Assembly: GCA_009103225.1 (NCBI GenBank)
Contig: RHPI01001428.1
Span: forward strand, 88,199 to 152,198
Length of the DNA stretch: 64,000 nt
Source: Chlorokybus atmophyticus
Taxonomy: Eukaryota; Streptophyta; Chlorokybophyceae; Chlorokybales; Chlorokybaceae
Reading direction: 5' to 3'
Part shown: piece by piece, positions 54,455-64,000 of the stretch
How the letters are laid out: each line of letters starts with the position of its first letter
Numbering within the stretch: the first letter of the stretch is position 1
The notes under the pieces: model-generated
Seen by the model: the letters and a program-made list of their open reading frames with translations, nothing else
Told to the model about the DNA's origin: nothing
Database searches by the model: none
Made by a program: the position numbers and the translations under genes

Positions 54455-55240
54455 CAGCTTTGAGACCCGATCTCTGTTAGCAATTGGACTGTTCGCGGTC
54501 TTAGTGCTTCTTCCTCCTCTCTTGGCTCGAATAAGCGTTCCCGCCTCCTCTTCGGGTGGCGCTCTTGGAGTCCTCCTCGCAACGTTGTTCTTTTTCTGCA
54601 GGAGACCAAGCTGTCCCCCTCCTCTTGCTGGCTACGTTGCTTTTGGAATGGAGGCTCGTTTTCATCTCATGCAGATGGCACCCGCGGAGGGGTTGCCATT
54701 CTCTACCCTTCTTCATGGTCTTTGTATGTTGTTGATCACGATGAGGTGGTACCTTCGCGCTGCTGTTGGCTACGCATCCGCTGAGGCCAAGGCATCTTGC
54801 TTTTGGTCTCTGTGTACGCACACACTAACCGTGCAGAACGGTCCTCGTCTTTTTACACCCTTTCATCTCTCCTCCCCCCGCGGACTTGATGGTGCTTGTT
54901 GGCGATTGGAATGCGGTTGACGATCCCTCACTTGATAGGTCCCCGCCTTCCTTCTCCCCTCCTGAGTCCCACTCTTTTCTTTGCTGTTATGAGGATCTTC
55001 AAGTGGAAGACGTGCACCGCGCTCTCCACCCTACGTACTCAGCTTTCACCTGAGACAACGCTCACCTTGGCCCCTCGCGTCGTGCTGCTAGGTTGGATCG
55101 GTTTTAACTTGAGCCTCGATCTTCGCACCTGGGTGGATGACAGCTTGGTGGTCTCGTCTGAGGTCATGTCCGATCATTGCCCTGTTCACCTCAAGTTGGC
55201 ATTGCATGGCTCTTTCTCCCCCCTCCCGGATTTGTGAAAG
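54455..55240 (+). pseudogene. LINE AP-type endonuclease
   Basis: NWTVRGLS near the start (family W-N-x-R-G), NVVLFLQETKL (~54575), GGVAILYPSSW (~54690), LVGDWNAVDD (~54895), and SDHCPVHLKL at the end (~55170-55200). These are the metal- and DNA-binding motifs of the exonuclease/endonuclease/phosphatase fold that nicks target DNA. Stops and frame changes near 54780 and 55080. Confidence 0.85.
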
Positions 55241-55979
55241 TGCAGCCCCGCCCTCCTCGTCGACCCCTTGTTCTTCTCTACAGCTGAGCAGCTCTGGAGG
55301 CCCACACACCCCCTTTCCAGTTCCTTCCGCCCTCTTACCTTATTGGGTTGTTTAAGGACGGCATTGACTCCCTGATGTCGCTGGCGAAGCAGCATAACCA
55401 CCGCCGGCGTCATGACAGCGCCCAGCATCAACGGCGCCTACGCGAGGACTTGGCAGCGGCGCGGAGCCTTCTTGAGGCTGGTCCAGCTGACTTCCACCTA
55501 TAGGCTGAGGTTGGCCGCCTTCAGGAGGAGCTGCTGTCGGTTGAGGAGGCTGCTGACATAGCACGGGGTGTTCGCACTCTCGCTGAAGACTGCAGGTGAA
55601 GCGCATGACTCGATAATTTTTTGCGAGAGGGAAGCCCTCGCAGCACTTCTCTTCTATCTGCTCTCTTTTTCGCTTACTCCTCACTCTCCCCCGCTAGTGG
55701 CTCAGAGGGATATCTTGCAAGCCTACGAGGCATTTTACCGTCACCTCTACACTTCATTACCTGTCTCGCAACCTGCCAAGCAAGCGGCCATGCAAGCTTG
55801 CTAAGATGTTCTAGACAGCTCGCTTCCAGCCTCACAAGTGGAGCAGTTGGAGTCTCCCTTCTTTTGGAAGAGTTGTGGGTGGCGCGCTGTTAAGTATGGA
55901 GCCGCACCGCTGCCCTAGGAGGGAGGGCCGTACCGCTGCTTTCTGAAAGAAGCTTTGGCCAGTTGTCGGTGAAGACTAC

Positions 55980-56962
55980 CTACCTTTTCTACTGCCGTCA
56001 GAACTTCTCTGCCAACTTTTTGGATCCCTCGCAGAAGGTTGGTGTCATTACTCTCATTCACAAGAAGGGGGAGTAGGGCGATCTCATGAACTGGCGACCC
56101 ATTACTCTTCTGCCTTTACACTACAAGATATCAGCAAAAACCGTAGCAAGTCAGCTTGCGCTTCTGCTCCCTCATGTCATTAGCCCGGAGCAGACGGGCT
56201 TTGTCTAACATCGCTACACTCTTGATAATGTGTTGACTGCACTGAACTTGTTGGATCCAGGTAAATTCTCTTCCTCGCCTTGCCCTTCTCATGCTTGATT
56301 TTGAAAAGGCTTTCGACCGCTTCGACTGGGACTTCGTTGTCGGCTCCTTAGTAGCTCAGAGCTTTGGGCCTGCCCTGTGCAGCTGGGTTTGCACCCTCAA
56401 CTGCAGAGGTAGCAATCAGATGTTGGTGAATGGGGAGCTCTCTCACGAGTTTCAGCGAAGCGTCCGTCAGGGGTGCCCGCTGACGCCGTCACTCTTCACC
56501 CTTGCTAGTGAGGCTTTAGGGGCCCTTCTGCGAGCTCACCCCCTCCTGCGAGGCTTCCCTCTCCCTTCCATTCGACTAGGCTCCTCCGAGCTGTCAGACC
56601 AGGACGAGGAGATTGGGGAGGATATCTGGCACCTAGCTTATGCAAGTGACTTCACGGTGGATTTGCAGCTGACGGATGACACCCACTTTGCATTCTCCTC
56701 CGTAATGGACACGTACTGCCTCACCTCTGATTCTCTTCTCAGCTGGCACGAGACTGCTGGCATTTTGTTCGGTTTCCCCTTTCCCTCTTTTGTTGCCGAC
56801 TGGCAGATCCGTTGGCTCACTCCGGGTGAATCGGTGCTACTGCTTGGCGTCCCCATGGGTTTGTCCTTACAGCAAGATCAGCTCTTCTCGGACACACTCC
56901 GCAAGATTCAGTCACGGATGGATGTGTGGTCGCGCCAAGGCTTGTCTCTGTTGGGAAGGTGA
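55980..56962 (+). pseudogene. LINE reverse transcriptase
   Basis: VGVITLIHKKGE, stop, NWRPITLLPLHYKI (~56040-56130), EQTGFV, stop, then an open stretch from 56291: LMLDFEKAFDRFDWDFV, VRQGCPLTPSLFTLASEALG, and LQLTDDTHFAF where the family has F/Y-A-D-D; both Asp are kept. It would perform target-primed reverse transcription. Confidence 0.9.
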
Positions 56963-57848
56963 CTGGTTGCCAACAGCTCAATACTAACCTGCTTATGATA
57001 CCTGGCTGCCATATGCTCTCCCTCCCGCAGATCTCTTTCCTCACTGCAAAAGTCTTGTCGCACTCTCCTCAAGAGGCGCGGCCAAGGAGGGGCCCCAGCA
57101 AAAGGGAAGGTTCGTTATGAAGTTTTCAGACTTCCAATTAGGGCGGCCTTGGGGTTCAAATCCGGAGTCGCAGACTTACTCGCTGCTAGCCAAGTGGGCT
57201 GTCCGCGTCCTCGACCCCACTTGGGCTTCGTGGAAGGCACTTGCTTTTTCTCAGCTACGGCGATGGGGAACCGAACCCTCCTCTTGGGTGCAGTGGGTTC
57301 TCCCCGCCTGCACGCTTCAGTCTGAGGGTTTGTCCTACTCGCACCTCCCACGCCAGTAGCACGCTATCGTTCGGGCGTGGCTTGGGGTCCGTCCTCTTTC
57401 TCCTCCCTCTCCCACCTCTTATAAGTTGAAAAAGAGGGGCTGGCTTCTATCGGGTTGTGGACCTCTGGGATGTTGCTATGCACGCTCCCTACCCTTCCTC
57501 AGTTCTTCAGCACTACGCTTCTACGCGCACAGCTGATTGCCTTGCTGAGCTGTGGTTTTACGTCCCTGGCTCATGGCGCACCTTGCTTGACGCCGGCCCC
57601 GCCCTTCCGCTGCCGAGCGAGTGGTGGGCTTTCATCTGGCAGGACGGTACCATTCACATTGTTGTATTCGTTGTTGCCGTTGCTCCCCCATCTTGCTTAA
57701 GCGTTGCCTTCGCCCTTGATGGCAAGGAAGACAGCGAGCTCTCGTCCCCGTTGGCTAACAGCATTTTCCTTATCTCTCAAATACAACGTGTGCGTGTCCT
57801 TCCTCCCCCTCTCCGGTAGCGCTGCAGGCTGGCAATGGGCTCGTCTGA

Positions 57849-58360
57849 GTGGGCGGAGCTCCCCCCCGCAGCCGCTATCTTGGTTGGCTTGTTGCCGGGG
57901 GCGCCCTTCTTTGTGATCTCCACGCAGACCCTGCTCTCTTAGTTTGGGATCCTTCTCTCCCCGCCCCCCTCTCCTCTACTTACACGCTTTGGGACTATTC
58001 TCCCAAACTAAGCTACAGCACCTTGTGCTGGAGATGTACTCGTGCACCCGTCCCAGCCACCACCCGCCGGTCTCTTCTTTTCAACACCATACCCTGGCGC
58101 CAGGTCTGGCTAAGCATACACCGCCTTCCCTTAGCAGGCAAGGTGCGTTCCCTACTTTGGCTCCTTTCTCATCGCGCCCTCTTCACGGGTGAGCGCCTCT
58201 GTCACATGGGCTTCCCCGTTGCTTGCCTGTCCTGCCTCCTTGAGGAGGTTGAGAATCCTTTGCACTTGTTCGCCTTGTGCCCGGTGGCTGTTTCCACATG
58301 GGACTGGCTTCACTCGCTTCTCCTTCACATGGGAGAACTGCACTTGAACTTCTCCCCTCT
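57849..58360 (+). pseudogene. LINE C-terminal zinc-binding domain (zf-RVT)
   Basis: WRQVWLSIHRLPLAGKVRSL, LWLLSHRALFTGERL, then CLSCLLEEVENPLHLFALCP and WDWL (~58100-58310). The C-x2-C and H-x4-C pattern is the plant-type RT zinc-binding module. The open frame continues to 58583. Confidence 0.85.
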
Positions 58361-59065
58361 CTCGCTTCTCTTCGGGCTGGGAGCAACCTTCTCCGGCTCC
58401 CATTTCTTCTATGTGGTTACTGTTTCGCCCCTTTGCTCTCTGGCAGCTGTGGGCTGCTCGCTGCCGAGTTCGCTATGGTTCCTCTCCTCTTTTCCTTCGG
58501 CGGGTTATCTCCCTCCTCTCTGCTTACGTCCATCATCACATGCAGGACGCCTGGCTCGAGGTTTGTACGACTGCCCTGCGTGATGAGGCCTAATAGCTTG
58601 CTTTCTCTTCGTTTGCCTCCTCTCAAAGGGCGCGCTCAGTCTTATGTATCTGTGTGTGGGCTCTCCACAACTCATCTCTCACTACCCTACTCTCTCCCTT
58701 CCTCCCTCCTCCTCTTCTTGCGCTTCGTGACTTGCTCTTCTCTCCCCGCGTTCCTCATTCCGTCTTTCGCTTTCACTCCTAGCTCCCCCTCTTCTCACTT
58801 TTCTCCATCCGCTCTTCTCCCCACCTCTGCATCTTTGCTCGCCGCTCCTCTATCTTCTTCTCTCTCCTCGTTCTCTCCCCGTTCATTTTTTTTTCTTTCT
58901 TTCCCCTCTTTTTTCCTCTTTCGTTCGCTTCTCCTTCCTCTCTCTCTTCTAATGTAGCCGGGGATCTTTAGCCTTTCTTGTATGTTTGCTAGTTTCATGG
59001 ACCTCTTGCTTCCTGTTCCTTATCAATACACTTTCCCTTAAGAGGGTTTCAAATTTTCAAATAAA

Positions 59066-59235
59066 GTTGACCAGTCCTTAGTAGCATAATATATAAGACA
59101 ATGTATACTGCTTCATACAGTGGGTCGCACATTGTCTCTAAAGTTGGCGTGCTTGCTGCACTTATCCTTGATGTGTGCACACTTGTATGTGAGAGGCGCA
59201 TACACACACACTAAGCGCATCACTCATTCTCAACA
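59066..59235 (+). repeat. Copia solo LTR, right piece
   Basis: Begins with the second copy of the 70-bp LINE target duplication (59066-59135) and ends ...TTCTCAACA, followed by the TSD AAGGC. Confidence 0.9.
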
Positions 59236-59600
59236 AAGGCTATATGCGCATGGCGTTGCCGAAGCGGCACACGCTTAATATAAGCGGCTTAAATGGTACG
59301 GATTCTGTCTAATGTTCTATAGCGAACCCGCAGTACAAGCTGTGTGTGTCGCGTACAACTCAAGTGTGGGCTATGTGAATTTGAAAATACGCGCATTGCA
59401 TGAACACAAAAATCCGTTAATAAGTTATATATGTTAGGCAAAAGTGAGTTATCAGTCAACAAGCTTCCTATCCAGTTGCTCGAACCCTTAGCACGGCGGC
59501 GCCATCTTTAGCATGAGTGGCAAGTGTGATATACTTTGCAGGTGTGCAGGCTTTTAAGTCTTTACCTCAGCATCAGCAGCCCCAATGCCGTTAGCGAGTT

Positions 59601-60214
59601 CAAGACCGCGTCTTCACTACCAATAACAAGAATGAGCGACTAAAGGGATACACCTCATCCACTTCTTTTAATTCATATACTGAAATGAAGTTGAATCGTG
59701 ACAAGTACTTGGCCCAACATGTCCGTCTCAAAGATTGGGTTTGAAGAGATCATAGGGGTTGTGGTCTGTAACCGTAGTGAATCTACTTTCCACCTTCTGG
59801 AGAGTAGCGCCACTCTTGCAATGCATGGAGTACCCCCAGCAACTCTCATTCTGTTGTGGTATATTTTCTCTCATCTTGAGAGAATTCCTTGCTTGAGTAC
59901 GCAAGCCGATGTCCTTTCTGGAGCAACACTACTCGAGTACCATCAAGGGATGCATCATGCAAAACCTTTTCCCCTCTTGGTGAAGTTTGGCAGCTATAAC
60001 ACAAGTGATGTCACAAAATCTCGCCGAGGGACTGATAGATCTTTACCTGCCTTTGTGCCCACCTCCACACGACTTTAGCATCCTACAAGTTGGTGAGGTG
60101 TGCTTCTCGCAACGAGTAGTATATTTAGGCTGAGTCCAGCTGAGCATATGGATTGGGAGAAATAAAACAAAGACGTTGCTTCTAAGATATCAATCAAGCC
60201 AAATAGCTCTCCTT
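59601..60214. other. No recognisable gene
   Basis: A 126-aa frame at 59698-60078 shows no domain; the position just upstream of a gypsy RT makes it possibly eroded gag-pol. Confidence 0.45.
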
Positions 60215-60690
60215 GCAGACCACCTATCCCGCTTGTACACGTGTACCTTTAAAGGATGGCAGGCTGCGCATGTGCGTAGACTATCACTTCAAACAAGCTT
60301 ACCATCAAGAATATATACTCTCCGTCACGAATTGATGATTGGTTAAATATGAAGCTGAGCGGTGCTACAATATCTCAAATTAGTGACTCTGATGAGTGGC
60401 TACCGCTTCATACATTTAACGCCCGCAAATGTGCATAAAACAGCTTTTTAAACGCATGTAAGCCACTTCAAGTATGAAATACTATTTGGGGGGCTGATGA
60501 ATGCACTAGCCACCTTTTCAGCTATGAAGAACCGGAAGTTCCATAAGTTGATCAGAAAGTCAATACTCGTATACTTGGATGACATTATAGTTTGTAGTAA
60601 GAACCCTAAGTTTCATGCAGTACATGTATGCGAAATATTGGACACGATATGTGCCAACAAGTTGTTTGCGTATATGCTCAGATATGCATG
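60215..60690 (+). pseudogene. Ty3/gypsy RT fragment
   Basis: KDGRLRMCVDYH (~60255), KLTIKNIYSPSRIDDWLNMK and LSGATISQISDSD (~60300-60390), GLMNALATFSAM (~60490-60525) and KSILVYLDDIIVCSKN with the YLDD box (~60555-60605). Four or more frame changes. Confidence 0.88.
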
Positions 60691-60712
60691 TGAACAATTT
60701 ACACTAGCACTC

Positions 60713-60934
60713 TTAGCTAACAATGTCAATAAGCAGGGCGTGTGCCCTAGAAGACTGTAAAGGTGAAAGAGTGGCGCCAAATGAAGGCTGTGCACCCGTT
60801 GCAATCCGAATAGTACGCGAGATTGCCCTCTGCGACAGCACCTCAAGCAGCTCATCCCTATACATAACACTATACTTACGTAGCAAAGCATTTAATGCAG
60901 TGTTATACTTGTTGCTAGCAGTCTCGCAGCACAA
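60713..60934 (-). pseudogene. Ty3/gypsy RT N-terminal fragment, opposite orientation
   Basis: ALLRKYSVMYRDELLEVLSQ and IRIATGAQPSFGATLSPLQ correspond to the protease-RT linker (family: PDELP...HRIELEPGAQPP...LSP). It is only ~20 bp from the + strand RT fragment, head to head. Confidence 0.72.
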
Positions 60935-61025
60935 ATGGGACTCTTTTCACGAATAAGTGGCTTAACCAGCTCCAATAGAGGTCCAGCACCTTTCGTTAGT
61001 GCTCTTTTTGTCTGCATGGCATCCA

Positions 61026-61103
61026 ATAACATAACAAGTGGGCTCCGACCACTAGGCTATGGTAGAAAAAGACACTTCCATGAGTGAGGTCTGTCACAAT
61101 TTA
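61026..61103 (-). repeat. Third copy of the SINE-like head
   Basis: Shares CCACTAGGCTATGGTAG and TGAGTGAGGTCTGTCACAAT with 10958-11035, about 85% alike by eye. The B-box part is missing. Confidence 0.6.
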
Positions 61104-61733
61104 CGTCAAATCGTGACAAATAATACCGGTAATACATTATTCGAGACAACAATCTTTGCACATGTGTGCATGTCATGAGCACGCTCCTAGCGAGCACCAC
61201 CAATGACATGAACATCAAATACTTGTATTGAGACCACCAGGAACCCAAGTTGGGCGTAATAGCCTTGCACGCGCAGAGCCAATTGTATACACCCCCACAA
61301 TAAGATCTCATGCTCATCCCATTGTGGCTAAAACTTAGCTCGCTTCATCTACATGAATACTTGGCCTCTAAACCAGAGCAGCCGTTTGGGGAGGTTGTAT
61401 GAAGGGCCAATATCAGTTATTAGAGTAGCCGGCACATGTGTAACTGTTGCCCTCAACAGCGTGAAATGCAAGTATTGTTTTGGGTGGAGAATTGACCGGT
61501 TATATATAACACGCACAAAGCACCATTGATGTTCAGCTTGCACCTTGCCAATCACTTATAATAAATTCTTGCATACTCTTTATAAAAGGCAACTATAATT
61601 CTATGTACCTGGGAACAATGATGCATGCACTTGTGTCATGGGTACTTTTGCTCTTGCACATAATGCTTAAGCACCGTTAACAACATGTCAAAGGGCGCAT
61701 TGAGCAGCACATGCTTGCCCACACGGTCATGCA
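61104..61733. other. No recognisable gene
   Basis: Short frames on the minus strand lie where gypsy protease would be expected between the gag at 61734 and the RT piece at 60934, but no DSGA motif is visible. Confidence 0.4.
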
Positions 61734-62657
61734 TCAGAAAGTTGCAGTCAATGTAAACACGCCCAAAGCATGCGCCCACAAAACAACATCAGATATGCGC
61801 AAAGAAGGGTGTACATTACCAACAGGTTTTCGCACAATGCTGGTTGCCGATTGGGCCTTGCTGCTAATTGAGCAACTCTCCACCTTGTCTTCCTCTGAGA
61901 CGGGCTTGTCATATATGGGGTTAGGGCAGGTGACCACGCAATGGCCATTCTCCCCGCACACTCCGGCCTCCAATTGAGCACCCTTTACCTCCGGGCTAAC
62001 CTTGGAGTGGTTAATGCCAACCTTTTTATTGGCAGGTTGAAAGGGTTCGCTTTCCCTTGCGGTTTGGGCGATCGCGCTTGCAGTCGTTATCTTTGCCATG
62101 GCCATTGCATGAGAGCTGTTTATAAGAGTCAGCTTTTTTGCTTGGTTGATTACGCATTGGCTATTGTCTTGCAAAACAACAATTATGCGCTGTATAGAAT
62201 CATGGTAAACATGCATGAAGGATTAAAGGCCGTCCTTAAAGGTCAATCGCTTCAGCGCATCCTGTGACAGAGTGGCTGGGTACTTGTCCATCTTCTCCGC
62301 ATCTGAAAGCGACATGTTAGGGCGTACCTTGCCACACAATGACTTAGAAGAAGATAGCAAAGTCTCTCACAATTGCCCGGGCTTGACTTTTAAGCGCCTA
62401 AGCTTGACACGTGCTTTTCATGATGGGCTTGCACCCTTATAGGCCTGCAACATGCCATGCCAATCTCAAACACACCCACGCTCGGCGACATCCTTGCCAA
62501 CGGCCTCTATGCGTGGAGAAGCCCATTCCAATATATGTGCAGCACTACCCTGCAAGTAGAATGCTTGCGTTGCAACTGCCTTAGCCTTATGCCTAATTTG
62601 AACCTGAAACATGCGACACGCTTGACAAGTTCTCGAGTTTATATGCGCGCATTTCAT
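61734..62657 (-). pseudogene. Gypsy-type gag remnant
   Basis: Capsid-like part: AFYLQGSAAHILEWASPRIE (~62560-62500) and LSDAEKMDKYPATLSQDALK (~62315-62245), resembling retrotransposon gag (Y-L-x-G-x-A...W; ...D-K-V-x-R-Y). A later frame has VCGENGHCVVTC (~61960), a CCHC knuckle lacking its first Cys. Frame changes near 62390 and 62220. Same strand as the RT N-terminal piece at 60713-60934, so both may derive from one element. Confidence 0.6.
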
Positions 62658-62671
62658 GCGCTTTATGAACT
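62626..62671 (+). repeat. YR terminal end (A-type) remnant
   Basis: AGTTTATATGCGCGCATTTC then ATGCGCTTTATGAACTCA, matching the last ~45 bp of the YR terminal unit. Confidence 0.8.
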
Positions 62672-64000
62672 CACATTACTGCCATACATTGACGACTCCT
62701 GTTTGCTGCAAGCTCCAAGGCTGAGCATGTTAAGAATTAGTGTGCATGTATGCGCCCTACCTCATACCTGCGCTCACACTAGGGGAACACCAAGTGTAAC
62801 ATACAAGCATGTCAACACCAAAGGGAAATGTATTGCAGTTCCATCTGTATGCGCCACATTCAGTGACTTATATACTAAGCTAGTTAACACCAGAAAGAAT
62901 TAGTCAACTATAGTCAACGTCAACTCTAGTCAACACTAGTCAAAGGTTAAAGTCAACACTAGTCAACACTAGTCAACGGTCAAGGTCAACACTAGTCAAC
63001 GGTCAAAGTCAAAGTTCACTTTAACTGTTGTAACTTTCATAACTCCCATAACTCCTGTTCACTGTAACTCCCGTAGCATAAGCGCCGCACATGGTCCAAG
63101 TAACATCAACAAGCTGACTGTACTATAAGCATACTATACTAGCAAACCTCATATGCTTAACTCTCAATAGAGCATGCCTCCACCCTGGCCGTGGTGAAAG
63201 CAGATGCAATATGGTGCGGGTTGATGATCAACACCAAGGCACAAACTGTGCTAAGCAGAGTCATTATCTTCCTTGTTTTTGTGTAGGATACACACACTGA
63301 CGTTGTGCGTGTTCCTGGCAAGATGGGAGATAGTCTACTTTAAGCTTTGCAACGCGCATTTGGTGATAGGCTCCATGTGCCAATAATGTTGTTGGCCCGC
63401 ATCTGTGACAAGCTACCATCCATGTTCATGATGTGGACCTTGCCGTCAAACTTATGGCTTGGCATACACGCCGCTTGATTAAGATGCGCCGCTCTTGAAG
63501 TTCACACATAGTGCGGCGCAAGGTGGAGATTAATGAGCTCACATGGCTGCGAGAACACTTCGAGAAGCTTAATGTGGCGCCCATATGGCCTGCAGTGCAG
63601 CCGAACATCGTGAAATGTGTGGACGCTAGCGGCACTGGTTGGGGACTAGTGCGCCATGGCACGGCTACCTCAATAGCAAAAGGCACATTCACACCTGAGG
63701 AGTGTTTGACTTCCTTCACATGCCGTGAGCTTTTGGGCCTTGAGCGTGCACTGCTCACTATAGAGGCGGAGCTATATAGGTGAACTGTGCTGTGCTATGG
63801 CAATGCCCGCAATGTGTGCTACATCATGCGCAAAGGGGGCAATGAGGCCGCACACTTGCAGCAAGTGGCATGTCGCATCATTTTACATTGCCAGCGTCAT
63901 TGCATTCGCTTGCACGTGCAATGGTTGCCAAGCGAGCTCAACGAGGCAGACGCTCTTCAAGGCCTCAGATGGAAATGGTTGAACTCTGACCCCCCCCCCC
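62672..64000 (+). pseudogene. YR-element RT/RNase H (copy 4), split by a solo LTR, runs off the window
   Basis: LPYIDD at ~62679-62696 keeps the catalytic YIDD. After the LTR insertion it resumes in register with EHAST (63170), NTKAQTVLSRVI (~63225), CVDASGTGWGLVRHGTAT (~63620), ELLGLERALLTIEAE (~63725) and the GNARN equivalent of GDARN (~63800). Several stops. Upstream RT motifs are absent because the fragment begins directly after an element end. Confidence 0.82.
62728..63169 (-). repeat. Solo copia LTR (subfamily B) with TSD GAGCA
   Basis: 442 bp, TGTTAAGAATTAG...CTCTCAATA, with a long GTCAA array (62898-63020). GAGCA at 62723-62727 and 63170-63174. Removing the LTR and one GAGCA restores the YR RT alignment. 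Confidence 0.9.

Larger units (their letters stand above)
51684..59065 (+). mobile_element. LINE (L1-like, APE endonuclease, zf-RVT) of ~7.4 kb
   Basis: Order: 5' UTR, ORF1 with CCHC knuckle, N gap, AP-type endonuclease, RT, zinc-binding RT C-terminus, a pyrimidine-rich 3' region (58660-58950), and a 3' end TTCAAATTTTCAAATAAA. It lies inside a copia LTR and is flanked by a 70-bp duplication of that LTR. Frames are broken in many places. Base composition is C+T-rich and distinct from its surroundings. Confidence 0.9.
51285..59600 (+). mobile_element. Decayed YR element 3' part (copy 5), host of nested insertions
   Basis: 51285-51403 aligns with the recombinase HxxR-to-Trp region of copy 1 (e.g. 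GTGTGGCAGCGGTTTGGG). It is interrupted by a copia LTR and resumes at 59236 (AAGGCTATATGCGCATGGCG), continuing in register to the recombinase C-terminus, then B1 (~59345-59385), A2 (~59390-59500, including GCACGGCGGCGCCATC) and M (~59530-59600). The level of decay makes this the oldest layer of the nest. Confidence 0.75.

Noticed and set aside
58660..58998. Pyrimidine-rich frames downstream of the LINE zinc-binding domain
   Set aside because: Low-complexity CT-rich 3' region; biased composition explains the open frames.
17495..59235. Endogenous virus (env-bearing retrovirus or DNA virus)
   Set aside because: All LTR elements follow copia or gypsy gene orders without an envelope gene; no capsid or polymerase genes of DNA viruses were seen.

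Overview
This 64 kb window looks like nuclear DNA of a eukaryote, most likely a green alga or a close relative. There is one GC-rich gene with GT-AG introns at the left end. The other ~56 kb is retrotransposon-rich, AT-richer sequence. The organism call is inference from the SWEETIE/HEATR5-like gene and the repeat families; no rRNA, organelle or other lineage marker is present. Six N gaps, nearly all next to homopolymers or simple repeats, show that the assembly is fragile.

Layout: (1) 1-8113, the 3' ~95% of a HEATR5/SWEETIE-type HEAT-repeat gene on the + strand, with a >1.2 kb pure CT microsatellite in an intron. (2) 8114-12.7 kb, no gene; AT microsatellite and a possible tRNA-derived SINE. 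(3) ~12.78-15.44 kb, a truncated tyrosine-recombinase (YR, DIRS/PAT-like) retrotransposon on the minus strand. (4) 17,495-27,681, a Ty1/copia element on the minus strand flanked by the 5-bp duplication TTGTC; its 5' LTR is split exactly by a 5.6 kb YR element (22,013-27,593). (5) 28.8-30.3 kb, a decayed YR element on the + strand. (6) 30,525-33,142, an old copia LTR split by a young gag-only copia element (LTRs differ at 2 of 379 positions by eye; TSD TATTT). (7) 33.4-40.5 kb, a multi-exon hAT transposase gene on the minus strand, whose last exon is split between two codons by a second YR element (33,621-38,503). (8) 40.6-42.9 kb, a second, degenerate gag-only copia element; 43.3-45.2 kb, a decayed chromodomain Ty3/gypsy element; 45.3-46.9 kb, two solo copia LTRs. 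(9) 51.3-59.6 kb, a three-level nest: YR gene, containing a copia LTR, containing a 7.4 kb LINE with a 70-bp target-site duplication. (10) 59.6-64 kb, decayed gypsy fragments in both orientations and a further YR RT/RNase H copy split by a solo copia LTR.

How the parts relate: the copia elements share a primer-binding site complementary to the anticodon region of initiator tRNA-Met, a conserved polypurine motif, and LTRs built from TTGAC arrays, a decamer repeat and a TATA box. The gag-only copies look like non-autonomous passengers of a full copia family. The YR copies show split direct repeats (A1-ORFs-B1-A2-M-B2) and insertion with no target duplication. One copy has its coding block inverted relative to its termini and flanked by an exact 26-bp repeat. 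Nearly every mobile ORF carries stops or frameshifts; the gag of the gag-only element at 30.6-32.9 kb is the only clearly intact one.
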